DNA of 64,000 nt from an uncultured Clostridia bacterium (GCA_930990065.1 CAKNOA010000003.1:1-64000), one strand, 5' to 3'. Shown: positions 1 through 8,354, counted from the first letter of the stretch. Numbers and translations: made by a program. The notes: generated by a model not told the origin, from the letters alone.

Positions 1-2313
1 GTCGTTGGTGCCGAAGCTGAAGAAGTCAGCTTCCTTGGCAATCTCGCCAGCGGTTACAGCCGCACGCGGGATTTCGATCATGGTACCGACCTGGTACTTC
101 ATGTCGATACCGGCTTCTTTGATCAGCTTGTCGGCGGTTTCCACAACAACCTTCTTAACGAAGGCCAGTTCTTTCACTTCGCCAACCAGCGGGATCATGA
201 TGTGAGGCGTAATCATAACGCCCGTTTCCTTGGAAACGTTGATGGCAGCCTTGATCACGGCATTGGTCTGCATTTCGGCGATTTCCGGATAGGAAACAGC
301 CAGACGGCAGCCGCGGTGGCCCATCATCGGGTTGAATTCGTGCAGGGAAGCAATCACGTTCTTCAGTTCGTCAACGCTGATGTTCAGTTCGTTGGCGATT
401 TCCACGATGTCCTCTTCCTTGGTGGGCAGGAATTCGTGCAGCGGCGGATCCAGATAACGGATCGTCATGGGTTTGTCACCGCAGATGCGGTACATGGCTT
501 CAAAGTCGCCCTGCTGATAGGGTTCGATCTTCGCCAGAGCCGCTTTACGGGCTTCGACCGTACGGGCCACGATCATTTCACGAACGGCCTTAATACGGGT
601 TTCTTCGAAGAACATGTGCTCGGTACGGCACAGGCCAATGCCTTCAGCGCCCAGATCCATAGCCTGCTGCGCATCGCGGGGGTTATCGGCGTTCGCCAGT
701 ACCTTCAGTTTACGGACGTTGTCCGCCCAGCTCATATAACGGCCAAAATCGCCGGAGATGGAAGCTTCCACCGTCGGGATAACGCCGCCATAGATGTTAC
801 CGGTAGAACCATCAATGGAGATCCAGTCGCCTTCTTTGAAGGTCTGACCGGCCAGCGTGAATTCTTTCTTGTCATAGTCCACGGTGATTTCGCCGCAGCC
901 GGATACGCAGCAGGTACCCATACCACGAGCCACAACAGCCGCATGAGAGGTCATGCCGCCGCGCACCGTCAGGATGCCCTGAGACACCTGCATGCCCACG
1001 ATATCTTCGGGGGACGTTTCCAGGCGAACCAGGATAACCTTGGGCATTTCACCGCTCTTGACTTTTTCTTCCGCGTCTTCTGCCGAGAAAACAACCTGGC
1101 CGCAGGCAGCGCCGGGCGAAGCCGCCAGGCCTTTGCCGATCGCCTGAGCTTTCTTCAGTTCAGCCGCGTCGAACTGCGGGTGCAGCAGAGCGTCGAGCTG
1201 TTTGGGATCAACGCGCAGCACCGCTTCGTTTTCATCGATCATGCCTTCGTCCACCAGATCAACGGCGATCTTCAGAGCAGCCTGAGCGGTACGCTTGCCG
1301 TTACGGGTCTGCAGCATGTACAGTTTGCCGTTTTCAATGGTGAATTCCATGTCCTGCATGTCCTTGTAGTGGTTTTCCAGACGGGTGGAAATTTCCACGA
1401 ACTGGTCATACACTTCGGGCATTTCTTCATGCAGCTTGGCAATGGGGGAGGGGGTACGGATACCGGCCACCACGTCTTCGCCCTGTGCATTGATCAGGTA
1501 TTCGCCGAACAGGCCCTTTTCGCCGGTAGCGGGGTTACGGGTGAACGCAACACCGGTGCCGGAGTTGTTGCCGGAGTTACCGAACGCCATGCACTGCACG
1601 TTAACGGCGGTGCCCCAGTCATAGGGGATTTCGTTCATGCGGCGGTATACGTTTGCACGGGGGTTATCCCAGGAGCGGAATACGGCACGAACGGCTTCGA
1701 TGAGCTGTTCTTTCGGGTCCTGGGGGAATTCCTTACCCTGATGAGCCTTGTAAAGGGATTTGAACTTTTCAACCAGAGCCTTCATGTCGTCGGCATCCAG
1801 GTCGATGTCCTGGGTGACACCCTTTGCTTCTTTCATTTCGTCGATGATCTTTTCGAATTCGCTCTTGGGCAGTTCCATAACAACGTCGGAGAACATCTGC
1901 ACAAAGCGGCGATAGGAGTCATACGCGAAACGGGGGTTGTTGGTCAGCTTGGCCAGGCCTTCTACGGACTGGTCATTCAGGCCGAGGTTCAGAATGGTAT
2001 CCATCATGCCGGGCATGGAAGCACGGGCACCGGAACGTACGGACACCAGCAGGGGATTATTTACATCACCGAACTTCTTGCCGACCAGTTCTTCCAGATC
2101 AGCCAGGTTGGCGAAGATTTCTTTCTGAATTTCTTCGTTGATCTTACGGCCGTCTGCATAGTACTGGGTGCAGGCTTCCGTGGAAACGGTGAAGCCCTGG
2201 GGTACGGGCATGCCGGCCTTGGTCATTTCCGCCAGGTTAGCGCCCTTGCCGCCGAGGAGTTCTCTCATATCCTTGTTGCCTTCAGAGAACTTGTACACAT
2301 ATTTGTGGCTCAT
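1..2313 (-). CDS. ppdK: Pyruvate, phosphate dikinase (3' end outside window)
   Basis: Interconverts pyruvate, ATP and phosphate with PEP, AMP and pyrophosphate in the cytoplasm. The 771 codons present start at ATG 2313, 8 bases after a GGAGG ribosome site. Visible are the N-terminal nucleotide-binding domain (GGKGANLAEM near residues 22-31), the swivelling phospho-histidine domain with GGMTSHAAVVARG and His457, and most of the PEP/pyruvate TIM barrel. The frame runs off the window at SFGTND, just before the usual active-site cysteine region, so about 100 residues are missing. The gene is divergent from citrate synthase and has a long leader with hairpins. Family assignment is very secure; the predominant reaction direction in vivo cannot be read from sequence. 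Confidence 0.97.
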   Translation of the reverse strand, partial: MSHKYVYKFSEGNKDMRELLGGKGANLAEMTKAGMPVPQGFTVSTEACTQYYADGRKINEEIQKEIFANLADLEELVGKKFGDVNNPLLVSVRSGARASMPGMMDTILNLGLNDQSVEGLAKLTNNPRFAYDSYRRFVQMFSDVVMELPKSEFEKIIDEMKEAKGVTQDIDLDADDMKALVEKFKSLYKAHQGKEFPQDPKEQLIEAVRAVFRSWDNPRANVYRRMNEIPYDWGTAVNVQCMAFGNSGNNSGTGVAFTRNPATGEKGLFGEYLINAQGEDVVAGIRTPSPIAKLHEEMPEVYDQFVEISTRLENHYKDMQDMEFTIENGKLYMLQTRNGKRTAQAALKIAVDLVDEGMIDENEAVLRVDPKQLDALLHPQFDAAELKKAQAIGKGLAASPGAACGQVVFSAEDAEEKVKSGEMPKVILVRLETSPEDIVGMQVSQGILTVRGGMTSHAAVVARGMGTCCVSGCGEITVDYDKKEFTLAGQTFKEGDWISIDGSTGNIYGGVIPTVEASISGDFGRYMSWADNVRKLKVLANADNPRDAQQAMDLGAEGIGLCRTEHMFFEETRIKAVREMIVARTVEARKAALAKIEPYQQGDFEAMYRICGDKPMTIRYLDPPLHEFLPTKEEDIVEIANELNISVDELKNVIASLHEFNPMMGHRGCRLAVSYPEIAEMQTNAVIKAAINVSKETGVMITPHIMIPLVGEVKELAFVKKVVVETADKLIKEAGIDMKYQVGTMIEIPRAAVTAGEIAKEADFFSFGTND

Positions 2314-2338
2314 GGGTATCTACCTCCTAAAAAATTTA

Positions 2339-2363
2339 AAATTGGGAATTCGATTCCCAATTT
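2339..2363 (-). other. Perfect hairpin just upstream of the ppdK ribosome site
   Basis: Two 11-base arms (2339-2349 and 2353-2363) are perfectly complementary around a 3-base loop. The structure ends about 12 bases before the ppdK GGAGG site. It is A/T-rich with a GGG core. It could protect the 5' end of the message or affect translation; no U-tract follows, so it is not an intrinsic terminator. Confidence 0.6.
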
Positions 2364-2435
2364 AACCAGCTGGTAAAACCGGGTAAACCCGAAAAACGGC
2401 GCGTGGAACTAACGCCGTCCAACAGCTACACCAGT

Positions 2436-2464
2436 ATTATACCAAATCACTTGCACAAATGCCA
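2436..2464 (-). promoter_or_regulatory. Probable ppdK promoter (extended -10)
   Basis: On the minus strand, TATAAT (2441 down to 2436) is preceded by TGG, giving an extended -10. The -35 position (TGGCAT, 2464-2459) is poor. A start near 2429 would give a leader of about 115 bases containing the two hairpins described here. Between this promoter and the gltA leader (about 2470-2700) I see only T-rich DNA without recognisable features. Confidence 0.5.
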
Positions 2465-2724
2465 TAGTTTTTTTTGATAATTCCGCGTAAATTTTCAGGA
2501 AATACTCCTTCTAAAAAGGGATAAATCGACCAGATGGTGCTACTTATCTTTCTTTTGTTTTTCTTTTTGATTTTTTTCGCCGGGAAAGTCTATTTTTTCG
2601 CTGTCAGTTGGTATAACGGATTTTGTGCCTCTTTTTCGCTTCTTTCCCCATTCGGCAGCGTCTTAATTTACAGATTTCTTGCATATCGTTCATAAATTCT
2701 CTTTTTTCCGGTCTACTTTTGTGG

Positions 2725-2730
2725 TATAGT
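2725..2730 (+). promoter_or_regulatory. Candidate -10 box for citrate synthase
   Basis: TATAGT, preceded by TGG as an extended -10, lies about 77 bases before the gltA start. No convincing -35 box is seen in the T-rich DNA upstream. Confidence 0.4.
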
Positions 2731-2806
2731 ATAGAATATGAAACTTTATCATACGACAAACAGGCGGAGGTATTCGGCCCCACGCCCATGAAGAGGAGGA
2801 ACTGCC

Positions 2807-4174
2807 ATGAATCAAAACACCACGTTTCTGGAAACAGACGACATGCTGCGCCACTATGCTGCCCTAAGTGAAGAATGTTCCCAGATCGATAACGACCTGT
2901 ACACCAAATATGACGTGAAGAAAGGCCTGCGCGACCTCAACGGCAAAGGGGTTCTGGCAGGGCTGACCAACATATCCACGGTCACAGCCTTTAAAGAAGT
3001 CGACGGCCAGCGCATCCCCTGCGACGGCGAGCTGTTGTACCGGGGGGTGGACGTCAAAGACCTGGTGGCCGGGGGTGTGCGGGAAAACCGCCGCTGTTTT
3101 GAAGAAGCTGCCTACCTTCTGCTGTTCGGCACACTGCCGAACCGGGAAGAGCTGGAAGAATTCTGTGCCATGTTGGCCGATTTACGTACGCTGCCGCGCA
3201 ATTTTGTGCGGGATGTGGTCATGAAAGCCCCCAGCCACGACATTATGAACTCCCTGTCGAAAAGCGTGCTGATGCTCGCGTCTTATGATGACCGGGCCGA
3301 TGACCTATCCCCCGAAAACGTGCTGCGCCAGTGCCTGCGGCTTATCAGTATTATGCCGCAGCTGGCCGTTTATGGATACCACAGCTACAACCACTACCTG
3401 CGCGGACGCAGTTTTTACATTCACAATCCCCGGGACGACCTGTCCGAAGCCGACAACCTGCTGCGTATGCTGCGCAGTGATAAGCAGTATAGTGAACTGG
3501 AAGCATCGGTTTTGGACCTGTGCATGCTGCTGCATATGGAACACGGCGGCGGCAACAACTCCACGTTTACCACCCGTGTGGTCACGTCGTCGGGCAGCGA
3601 TACGTATTCCGTATTCGCCGCGGCGCTCGGTTCGCTGAAAGGACCCAAACACGGCGGTGCCAACATTAAAGTGGTGCGTATGTTCCAGGATATGAAAGAA
3701 CACCTGCACGATTTTGACGACGAAGACGAAATCGCCGATTACCTGCGCCGGCTTTTACACAAACAGGCCTTTGATAAACAAGGGCTCATCTACGGCATGG
3801 GCCATGCTGTGTACTCGATTTCTGACCCCCGTGCCCAGATTTTGAAAAAATTCACCGGCCGTCTGTCGGCAGAAAAAGGGCTGGATGCCGATTTCCGCTT
3901 GCTGCAGAATGTGGAAAAACTGGCGCCCAAAGTCATTGCCGAAGAACGCCACATCTATAAAGGGGTTTCGGCCAACGTGGACTTTTACAGCGGTTTTGTC
4001 TATAGTATGCTGGGCATCCCGGTGGAACTGTATACCCCCATTTTCGCCCTGGCCCGTGCAGTGGGCTGGAGCGCCCACCGCATGGAAGAACTGTTTGGCC
4101 GCGGCAAGATTATCCGTCCGGCTTATCGCAGCGTTTCGGCACACCAGGACTACATTTCCATGGATCAGCGCTGA
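2807..4174 (+). CDS. gltA: Citrate synthase (citrate/2-methylcitrate synthase family)
   Basis: Condenses oxaloacetate and acetyl-CoA to citrate. The 455-residue product carries the three catalytic positions of the family: His246 in HGGGN, His333 in GMGHAV and Asp392 in NVDFYSG. The start has an AGAGGAGGA ribosome site. It is slightly longer than typical type II enzymes, with an N-terminal extension of about 40 residues as in many clostridial citrate synthases. No aconitase or isocitrate dehydrogenase gene is adjacent, so it may feed glutamate synthesis through a partial cycle. A 2-methylcitrate synthase cannot be excluded from sequence alone. Confidence 0.93.
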   Translation: MNQNTTFLETDDMLRHYAALSEECSQIDNDLYTKYDVKKGLRDLNGKGVLAGLTNISTVTAFKEVDGQRIPCDGELLYRGVDVKDLVAGGVRENRRCFEEAAYLLLFGTLPNREELEEFCAMLADLRTLPRNFVRDVVMKAPSHDIMNSLSKSVLMLASYDDRADDLSPENVLRQCLRLISIMPQLAVYGYHSYNHYLRGRSFYIHNPRDDLSEADNLLRMLRSDKQYSELEASVLDLCMLLHMEHGGGNNSTFTTRVVTSSGSDTYSVFAAALGSLKGPKHGGANIKVVRMFQDMKEHLHDFDDEDEIADYLRRLLHKQAFDKQGLIYGMGHAVYSISDPRAQILKKFTGRLSAEKGLDADFRLLQNVEKLAPKVIAEERHIYKGVSANVDFYSGFVYSMLGIPVELYTPIFALARAVGWSAHRMEELFGRGKIIRPAYRSVSAHQDYISMDQR

Positions 4175-4175
4175 T

Positions 4176-5015
4176 TCATCCGATCCGCACGGGATCAAAC
4201 ACCATACCGCCGGTTTCAAACCGGACACACTGCATTTTCCCACTGAGGCTTCCCATAGGGCAGGAGTATTCCTGCCCTTTTTCTTTGCCGTTTACAATGT
4301 CCCAGGTGCCTTTTACATATGTTTGGATGACCTTCTGCGGCATGCGGATGTCATCGGGGTTATCGGAGCAAACCGTAGCGGCATGAGCCGGGAATACCCA
4401 CTTAACCCCGGGCAGTTTCGAAAGTTTTTCCAGGCTTTCGGCATAAAACCGCAGGCAGCTGGAGGTGGGCAGATGCCCCCACACTTCCCAGGTCAGCATC
4501 AAATCCCCGGTAAACAGCCACCCTTTTTTCTTTTCCCACAGGCAAATCGAACCCACCGTATGCCCCGGGGTTTCCAGCACCTGTAAGTGGATATCCCCTA
4601 AGTCAAACCCGTCGCCTTCCCGTACGGGGATAATTTTGGGGGCCGGGCCGGGGGTCCATCCGGCGGGGTCATACCCCCGGGCGATCACCGGCTGCAGGAA
4701 AAAGTCGCAGTTCCTGCGGATGTCCTCTTGCGACAGGATGTGGTGCGCCTGCGGTTCATCCATCCACCCCACATAGACCTGTTCGAATTGATTGTTGCCG
4801 CTGTTATGATCCACATGGGAATGCGTATTGACTACGAAAAAGGGTTTGTCCCCCAGGATCTTGCGCACAACCGGCTCCAGGGGGCACAGCCCAAACCCGG
4901 TATCGAGCAGCAACCCACCTTTCTTTCCCACAATCAGGTACATTACCGTTTTGCCTGCTTCGTTGAGTGCATAGACTCTGTCTTCTACCTGACTGACATG
5001 AACTACTTCCACCAT
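4176..5015 (-). CDS. Metallo-beta-lactamase-fold hydrolase
   Basis: The 279-residue protein has the hallmark metal-binding motif HSHVDH at 65-70, then ETPGHTVGS, a GD motif in FTGDLML and a late PAHA histidine, so the binuclear metal site looks complete. This is the glyoxalase-II-like branch of the superfamily. Members include thioesterases, lactonases and phosphodiesterases, and I cannot pick a substrate. There is no signal peptide, so it is cytoplasmic. It converges on citrate synthase with only one base between the stop codons and no hairpin terminator between them. Confidence 0.88.
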   Translation of the reverse strand: MVEVVHVSQVEDRVYALNEAGKTVMYLIVGKKGGLLLDTGFGLCPLEPVVRKILGDKPFFVVNTHSHVDHNSGNNQFEQVYVGWMDEPQAHHILSQEDIRRNCDFFLQPVIARGYDPAGWTPGPAPKIIPVREGDGFDLGDIHLQVLETPGHTVGSICLWEKKKGWLFTGDLMLTWEVWGHLPTSSCLRFYAESLEKLSKLPGVKWVFPAHAATVCSDNPDDIRMPQKVIQTYVKGTWDIVNGKEKGQEYSCPMGSLSGKMQCVRFETGGMVFDPVRIG

Positions 5016-5212
5016 ATTTGTGGTCTCCTTTCTATTTTCAAAACAGGGGCTTTTACTTACTTAAAAAGGGTAACACACCTTGGTCTTTTTGTCATGGTAT
5101 TTCCTTGCTTTTCTCCAGTTTTTTCCTGTCGTTTTCCGCCATATGGGAAAAATTCATAAAGTCCCCATTTAATCGCACTTTTTCTTTGGCAATCATTTTT
5201 GGGGCTTTTCCG

Positions 5213-5241
5213 TTGCCTATTTTGGCTTCTCATGGTATAGT
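5213..5241 (+). promoter_or_regulatory. Promoter of the purine permease transcript
   Basis: TTGCCT (5213-5218), a 17-base spacer and TATAGT (5236-5241), with TGG forming an extended -10. Transcription would begin near 5248, about 75 bases upstream of the riboswitch aptamer. The 5016-5212 stretch holds the ribosome site and leader of the divergent hydrolase and no other clear element. Confidence 0.65.
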
Positions 5242-5323
5242 ATTTATTGTGAATAAACTTTGAACGCGGGCCTTTGGCCTGCTTTTTGTTTTCTTCCCGT
5301 TTTCATTGGGAACAATTTTATAG

Positions 5324-5397
5324 CTTGTATAATTCCGCCGGAATTAGGGGGCGGAAGTTTCTACGCGGCACCCGGTTTTTCCTGTTCGCACTACGAG
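5324..5397 (+). ncRNA. Purine (guanine-type) riboswitch aptamer with enlarged loops
   Basis: All core parts of the purine aptamer can be aligned. P1 is 5324-5329 with 5392-5397. J1/2 is UAA. P2 is the perfect 7-bp stem 5333-5339/5350-5356. J2/3 reads GUUUCUAC at 5357-5364. The position equivalent to C74, which sets guanine specificity, is C5391. P3 is 5365-5370/5383-5389 with one bulge. Unusual features are L2 (10 nt, 5340-5349) and L3 (12 nt, 5371-5382), both usually 7 nt. They retain complementary GGG/CCC and GGAA/UUCC segments for the loop-loop contact. It precedes a purine permease, the expected target. Confidence 0.85.
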
Positions 5398-5463
5398 TTT
5401 TTTCCTCAGGCCACCGTCTGCTTGGTTTGCATACGGCGGGATTGAGCCAAATTCGTCTGGTTT

Positions 5464-5494
5464 TGCCGCGTACAAAAAGTGCGCGGCATTTTTT
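5464..5494 (+). terminator. Riboswitch expression-platform terminator
   Basis: TGCCGCG (5464-5470) pairs with CGCGGCA (5482-5488), followed by a run of T. The 5' arm is also perfectly complementary to 5364-5370, the 5' strand of aptamer P3, giving a mutually exclusive antiterminator. Ligand binding that holds P3 would free the terminator and switch the permease off. Confidence 0.82.
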
Positions 5495-5510
5495 GTCGTT
5501 TTCTATCTGA

Positions 5511-5540
5511 TATGAAGGGGTGTTTCCCCCTTCCATATAA
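5511..5540 (+). other. Second hairpin before the permease ribosome site
   Basis: ATATGAAGGGG and CCCCCTTCCATAT form a long stem with small bulges between the terminator and the AGAGGAG ribosome site. There is no U-tract behind it. It may stabilise the antiterminated message; this role is inferred. Confidence 0.45.
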
Positions 5541-5569
5541 ATTTATTAAAGAAGAGGAGCTAATTTGAG

Positions 5570-6982
5570 ATGGAAAAGTTTTTCAAGCTCAAAGAGCACG
5601 GCACAACCGTAAAAACGGAATTCTTTGCCGGTCTCACCACCTTCATGGCCATGGCGTACATCCTCATGGTCAATGCAGGCATGTTTGCCGACCCGTTTGG
5701 TGACGGCACCCAGGCCCTGGGCGTTTCCTATGGCGCCATCTACATTGCCACGGCTATTTCGGCCATCTTCGGCACGGTCCTGATCGGCCTGCTGGCGAAC
5801 CTGCCGCTGGCCCAGGCTTCCGGCATGGGGCTGAACGCCTACTTCGTGTATACGGTATGCGTAGGCTTTGGATTCACCTATGCGAACGCCCTGGTCTTTG
5901 TTCTGACCGATGGGATTGTGTTCCTGCTGCTCACGGCTACGGGCCTGCGCACCAAGATCTTTAACGCTATCCCCGATGCTGTCCGCATTGCGATTCCCGC
6001 CGGTATCGGCCTGTTCATTGCGTTCATCGGCATGCAGAACTGCGGCCTGGTTGTAGCTGATTCTTCTACAGCTGTGGCGCTGGCTTCCATGAACCTGCTG
6101 AGCGAAAACGTGAGCTGGGCTACGCTGATGCCTCTGCTCATCACCATTTTCTCCCTGATTGCTATCGCCGTTCTTTCTTACAAAGGCGTGCGCGGTGCAG
6201 TGCTGTGGGGCATTTTGGGCGGCGCCGTTGTCTACTATCTGCTGGGCCTGACGATCCCCGGGTTCTTTGACAACATCAGCCTCCAGTCCAACCCCTTGGC
6301 TGCTTTCGCCGATTTTGGCAACCTGAGCATTGGCAAAGTCTTCACCGAAGGTTTTGATTTCAGCGGTTATCTGGCCACCCATGATTCGGCAAGCCTGGTG
6401 CTGGTATTCATCACCACGTCGCTGGCTTTCTGCATGGTGGATATGTTCGACACCGTGGGCACGCTGTATGGCGCCTGCGCCAGAGGCAACATGCTCACCA
6501 AGGAAGGCAAAGTACCGAACATGGAAAAAGCCATGTTTGCTGACGCAGCTGCTACCACGGTCGGCGCTATCTGCGGTACTTCGACCGTAACCACGTTCGT
6601 AGAAAGCTCGGCTGGTGTAGCGGAAGGCGGCCGTACGGGTCTGTCCTCCATGTTCACCGCTCTGTTCTTCTTCATTGCCATGTTCCTCAGCCCGGTGGCT
6701 TCGCTGATTCCCACCTATGCAACGGCTGCCGCTCTGATCTATGTGGGCGTGCTGATGATGAACTGCGTGAAGAACATCGACTGGCTGAAGATCGATGTGG
6801 CTGTGCCTGCGTTCCTGACCATTGCCATGATGGTGTTCACTTACAACATCAGCTTTGGTATTGCTTTCGGTCTGATCAGCTATGTGTTCATCAAGCTGTT
6901 CAGCGGCGAAGTCAAAGAAGTTCGTCCGGCTACCTGGGTTATCACCCTGCTGTTTGTCTGCACGTTCCTGTTCACCCACTAA
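5570..6982 (+). CDS. NCS2 (AzgA/PbuG-type) purine permease
   Basis: A 470-residue polytopic membrane protein of the nucleobase-cation symporter 2 family, AzgA branch. It opens with MEKFFKLKEHGTTVKTE, GLTTFMAMAYILMVN and a hydrophobic pattern compatible with about 12-14 membrane segments, and has GTSTVTTFVESSAGVAEGGRTG near residue 330-350, a family signature. Expected substrates are guanine, hypoxanthine or adenine by proton symport. The upstream riboswitch, guanine-type by its C74 equivalent, supports guanine/hypoxanthine. The start follows AAGAGGAGC. A single-gene transcript ends at the 7056-7094 terminator. Confidence 0.93.
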   Translation: MEKFFKLKEHGTTVKTEFFAGLTTFMAMAYILMVNAGMFADPFGDGTQALGVSYGAIYIATAISAIFGTVLIGLLANLPLAQASGMGLNAYFVYTVCVGFGFTYANALVFVLTDGIVFLLLTATGLRTKIFNAIPDAVRIAIPAGIGLFIAFIGMQNCGLVVADSSTAVALASMNLLSENVSWATLMPLLITIFSLIAIAVLSYKGVRGAVLWGILGGAVVYYLLGLTIPGFFDNISLQSNPLAAFADFGNLSIGKVFTEGFDFSGYLATHDSASLVLVFITTSLAFCMVDMFDTVGTLYGACARGNMLTKEGKVPNMEKAMFADAAATTVGAICGTSTVTTFVESSAGVAEGGRTGLSSMFTALFFFIAMFLSPVASLIPTYATAAALIYVGVLMMNCVKNIDWLKIDVAVPAFLTIAMMVFTYNISFGIAFGLISYVFIKLFSGEVKEVRPATWVITLLFVCTFLFTH

Positions 6983-7030
6983 GGTTTGTTAGCCTGAGGG
7001 GACTGTGTCGAAAGGGTACCGGCTATCGCT

Positions 7031-7051
7031 GGTGCTATACGGCATAGCACC
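7031..7051 (+). other. Extra hairpin between permease stop and terminator
   Basis: GGTGCTAT and ATAGCACC, 8 perfect pairs around ACGGC, lie 50 bases after the stop codon. No T-run follows; a message-stability role is possible. Confidence 0.5.
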
Positions 7052-7055
7052 TTCC

Positions 7056-7094
7056 AAACGGCGTCTGTCTTTTCAAGACAGGCGCCGTTTTTTT
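7056..7094 (+). terminator. Intrinsic terminator of the purine permease gene
   Basis: A long stem beginning AACGGCG and ending CGCCGTT, with CTGTCTT/AAGACAG inside it, is followed by seven T residues. Confidence 0.9.
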
Positions 7095-7128
7095 GTCCTT
7101 TCTGGGGGATTGGCACAGAATTTTAGGT

Positions 7129-7188
7129 GTCAAGATAGATTTGATAGTAGTCTTGACAATTGACAAGATTCACCGATTGCTTTATCAT
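7129..7188 (+). promoter_or_regulatory. Promoter with overlapping palindromic operator (EIIC-like gene)
   Basis: TTGACA (7160-7165), a 17-base spacer and TATCAT (7183-7188) make a strong promoter. The near-perfect palindrome TCTTGACAATTGACAAGA (7151-7168) covers the -35 box. A further half-site GTCAAGA (7129-7135) lies upstream and pairs as an inverted repeat with TCTTGAC. The arrangement suggests a dimeric repressor; no regulator gene is adjacent. Confidence 0.75.
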
Positions 7189-7239
7189 AAGAAAGCAAAA
7201 TCAATCGGTCCCAACCGAGAACAGAAAGGACTTTTTTCC

Positions 7240-8286
7240 ATGTCTTCCGGTAAAGAAATTGTGCGCCGTTATGCCAAGCGCTATCTGATCGACGCCATGG
7301 GGGCCATGGCCCAAGGGCTGTTTGCTTCCCTATTGGTAGGTACGATCATCTCGACCATTGGCACCCAATGCGGGCTGCCCCTGCTGGTGGAAATCGGGGG
7401 GTATGCCAAAGCGATGGCCGGCCCGGCCATGGCTGTAGCTATTGGGTATGCCCTGAAGGCTTCGCCTCTGGTGCTGTTTTCCCTCGCCGCGGTGGGCCAC
7501 GTAGCCAATACCTTAGGGGGGCGCGGCGGTCCGCTGGCTGTGCTAATTTTGGCGATCATTGCCCACGAAGTGGGGATGCTGGTCAGTAAAAAAACAAAAA
7601 TCGATATTCTGGTTACGCCGGTTGTCACCTTGCTCACGGGCGCGCTGCTGTCGTACCTGATTGCACCGGCCATTGGCCAGGCGGCCGCTTGGTTGGGCGA
7701 TTTGATCCGGTGGGGCACGACCCAGCAACCGCTGCTCATGGGTATTCTGGTTTCGGTACTGGTCGGCATTGCCCTGACGTTGCCCATCAGCAGCGCCGCG
7801 ATTTGCGAAGCGCTGGGTCTGGTGGGCCTGGCCGGCGGCGCGGCGGTGGCCGGCTGCTGCGCGCAGATGGTCGGTTTTGCCATTATCAGTTTCCGCGAAA
7901 ACCGTTGGGGCGGACTGGTGGCTCAGGGGCTGGGCACTTCCATGCTGCAGGTTCCCAACATTGTGCGCAACCCGCGTATTTGGCTGGCCCCCACACTGGC
8001 GTCTGCCATTACGGGACCTTTGGCTACCTGCGTGTTCCATTTAGAAATGAACGGGGCGGCGATTTCCAGCGGTATGGGCACCTGCGGCCTGGTAGGACAG
8101 ATCGGGGTCTATACCGGTTGGGTACAGGAAATCGCCGACGGCACCCGTTCGGCGATCACCGCTATGGATTGGATCGGGCTTGTGCTGATCTGCTTTATTC
8201 TGCCGGCCCTGCTCTCGCTGCTGTTCGACCGGCTGTTCCGCCGTTTGGGATGGGTTAAAGACGGCGATATGGCGCTAAATCTGTAA
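7240..8286 (+). CDS. PTS EIIC-like membrane protein (PTS_EIIC_2 family)
   Basis: A 348-residue integral membrane protein resembling the stand-alone PTS_EIIC_2 family: about 8-10 hydrophobic segments, glycine-rich loops (GHVANTLGGRGGP, SSAAICEALGLVGLAGGAAVAGCC) and a short basic N-terminus. No EIIA or EIIB domain or gene is nearby, so coupling to phosphotransfer is doubtful; the family function is not established to my knowledge. The chosen ATG follows AGAAAGGA; an open frame extends upstream to 7093 but crosses the promoter. It ends before a bidirectional terminator. Confidence 0.75.
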   Translation: MSSGKEIVRRYAKRYLIDAMGAMAQGLFASLLVGTIISTIGTQCGLPLLVEIGGYAKAMAGPAMAVAIGYALKASPLVLFSLAAVGHVANTLGGRGGPLAVLILAIIAHEVGMLVSKKTKIDILVTPVVTLLTGALLSYLIAPAIGQAAAWLGDLIRWGTTQQPLLMGILVSVLVGIALTLPISSAAICEALGLVGLAGGAAVAGCCAQMVGFAIISFRENRWGGLVAQGLGTSMLQVPNIVRNPRIWLAPTLASAITGPLATCVFHLEMNGAAISSGMGTCGLVGQIGVYTGWVQEIADGTRSAITAMDWIGLVLICFILPALLSLLFDRLFRRLGWVKDGDMALNL

Positions 8287-8303
8287 TTTTTTTCAATCAA
8301 ACG

Positions 8304-8332
8304 AAAAAAGCCGCCTTTTTGGCGGCTTTTTT
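8304..8332. terminator. Bidirectional intrinsic terminator
   Basis: AAAAAAGCCGCC and GGCGGCTTTTTT form 12 pairs around five T residues. Confidence 0.92.
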
Positions 8333-8354
8333 CGCGCAATTTTTCTTTTCCTCT

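Noticed and set aside
202..2376. 724-codon open frame on the plus strand
   Set aside because: It is antisense to pyruvate phosphate dikinase, whose complete motif set is on the minus strand. The plus-strand translation is rich in His and Gly without domains.
5546..6979. 477-codon open frame antisense to the purine permease
   Set aside because: His, Gln and Glu-rich translation without motifs; the plus strand encodes a clear NCS2 permease behind a riboswitch.
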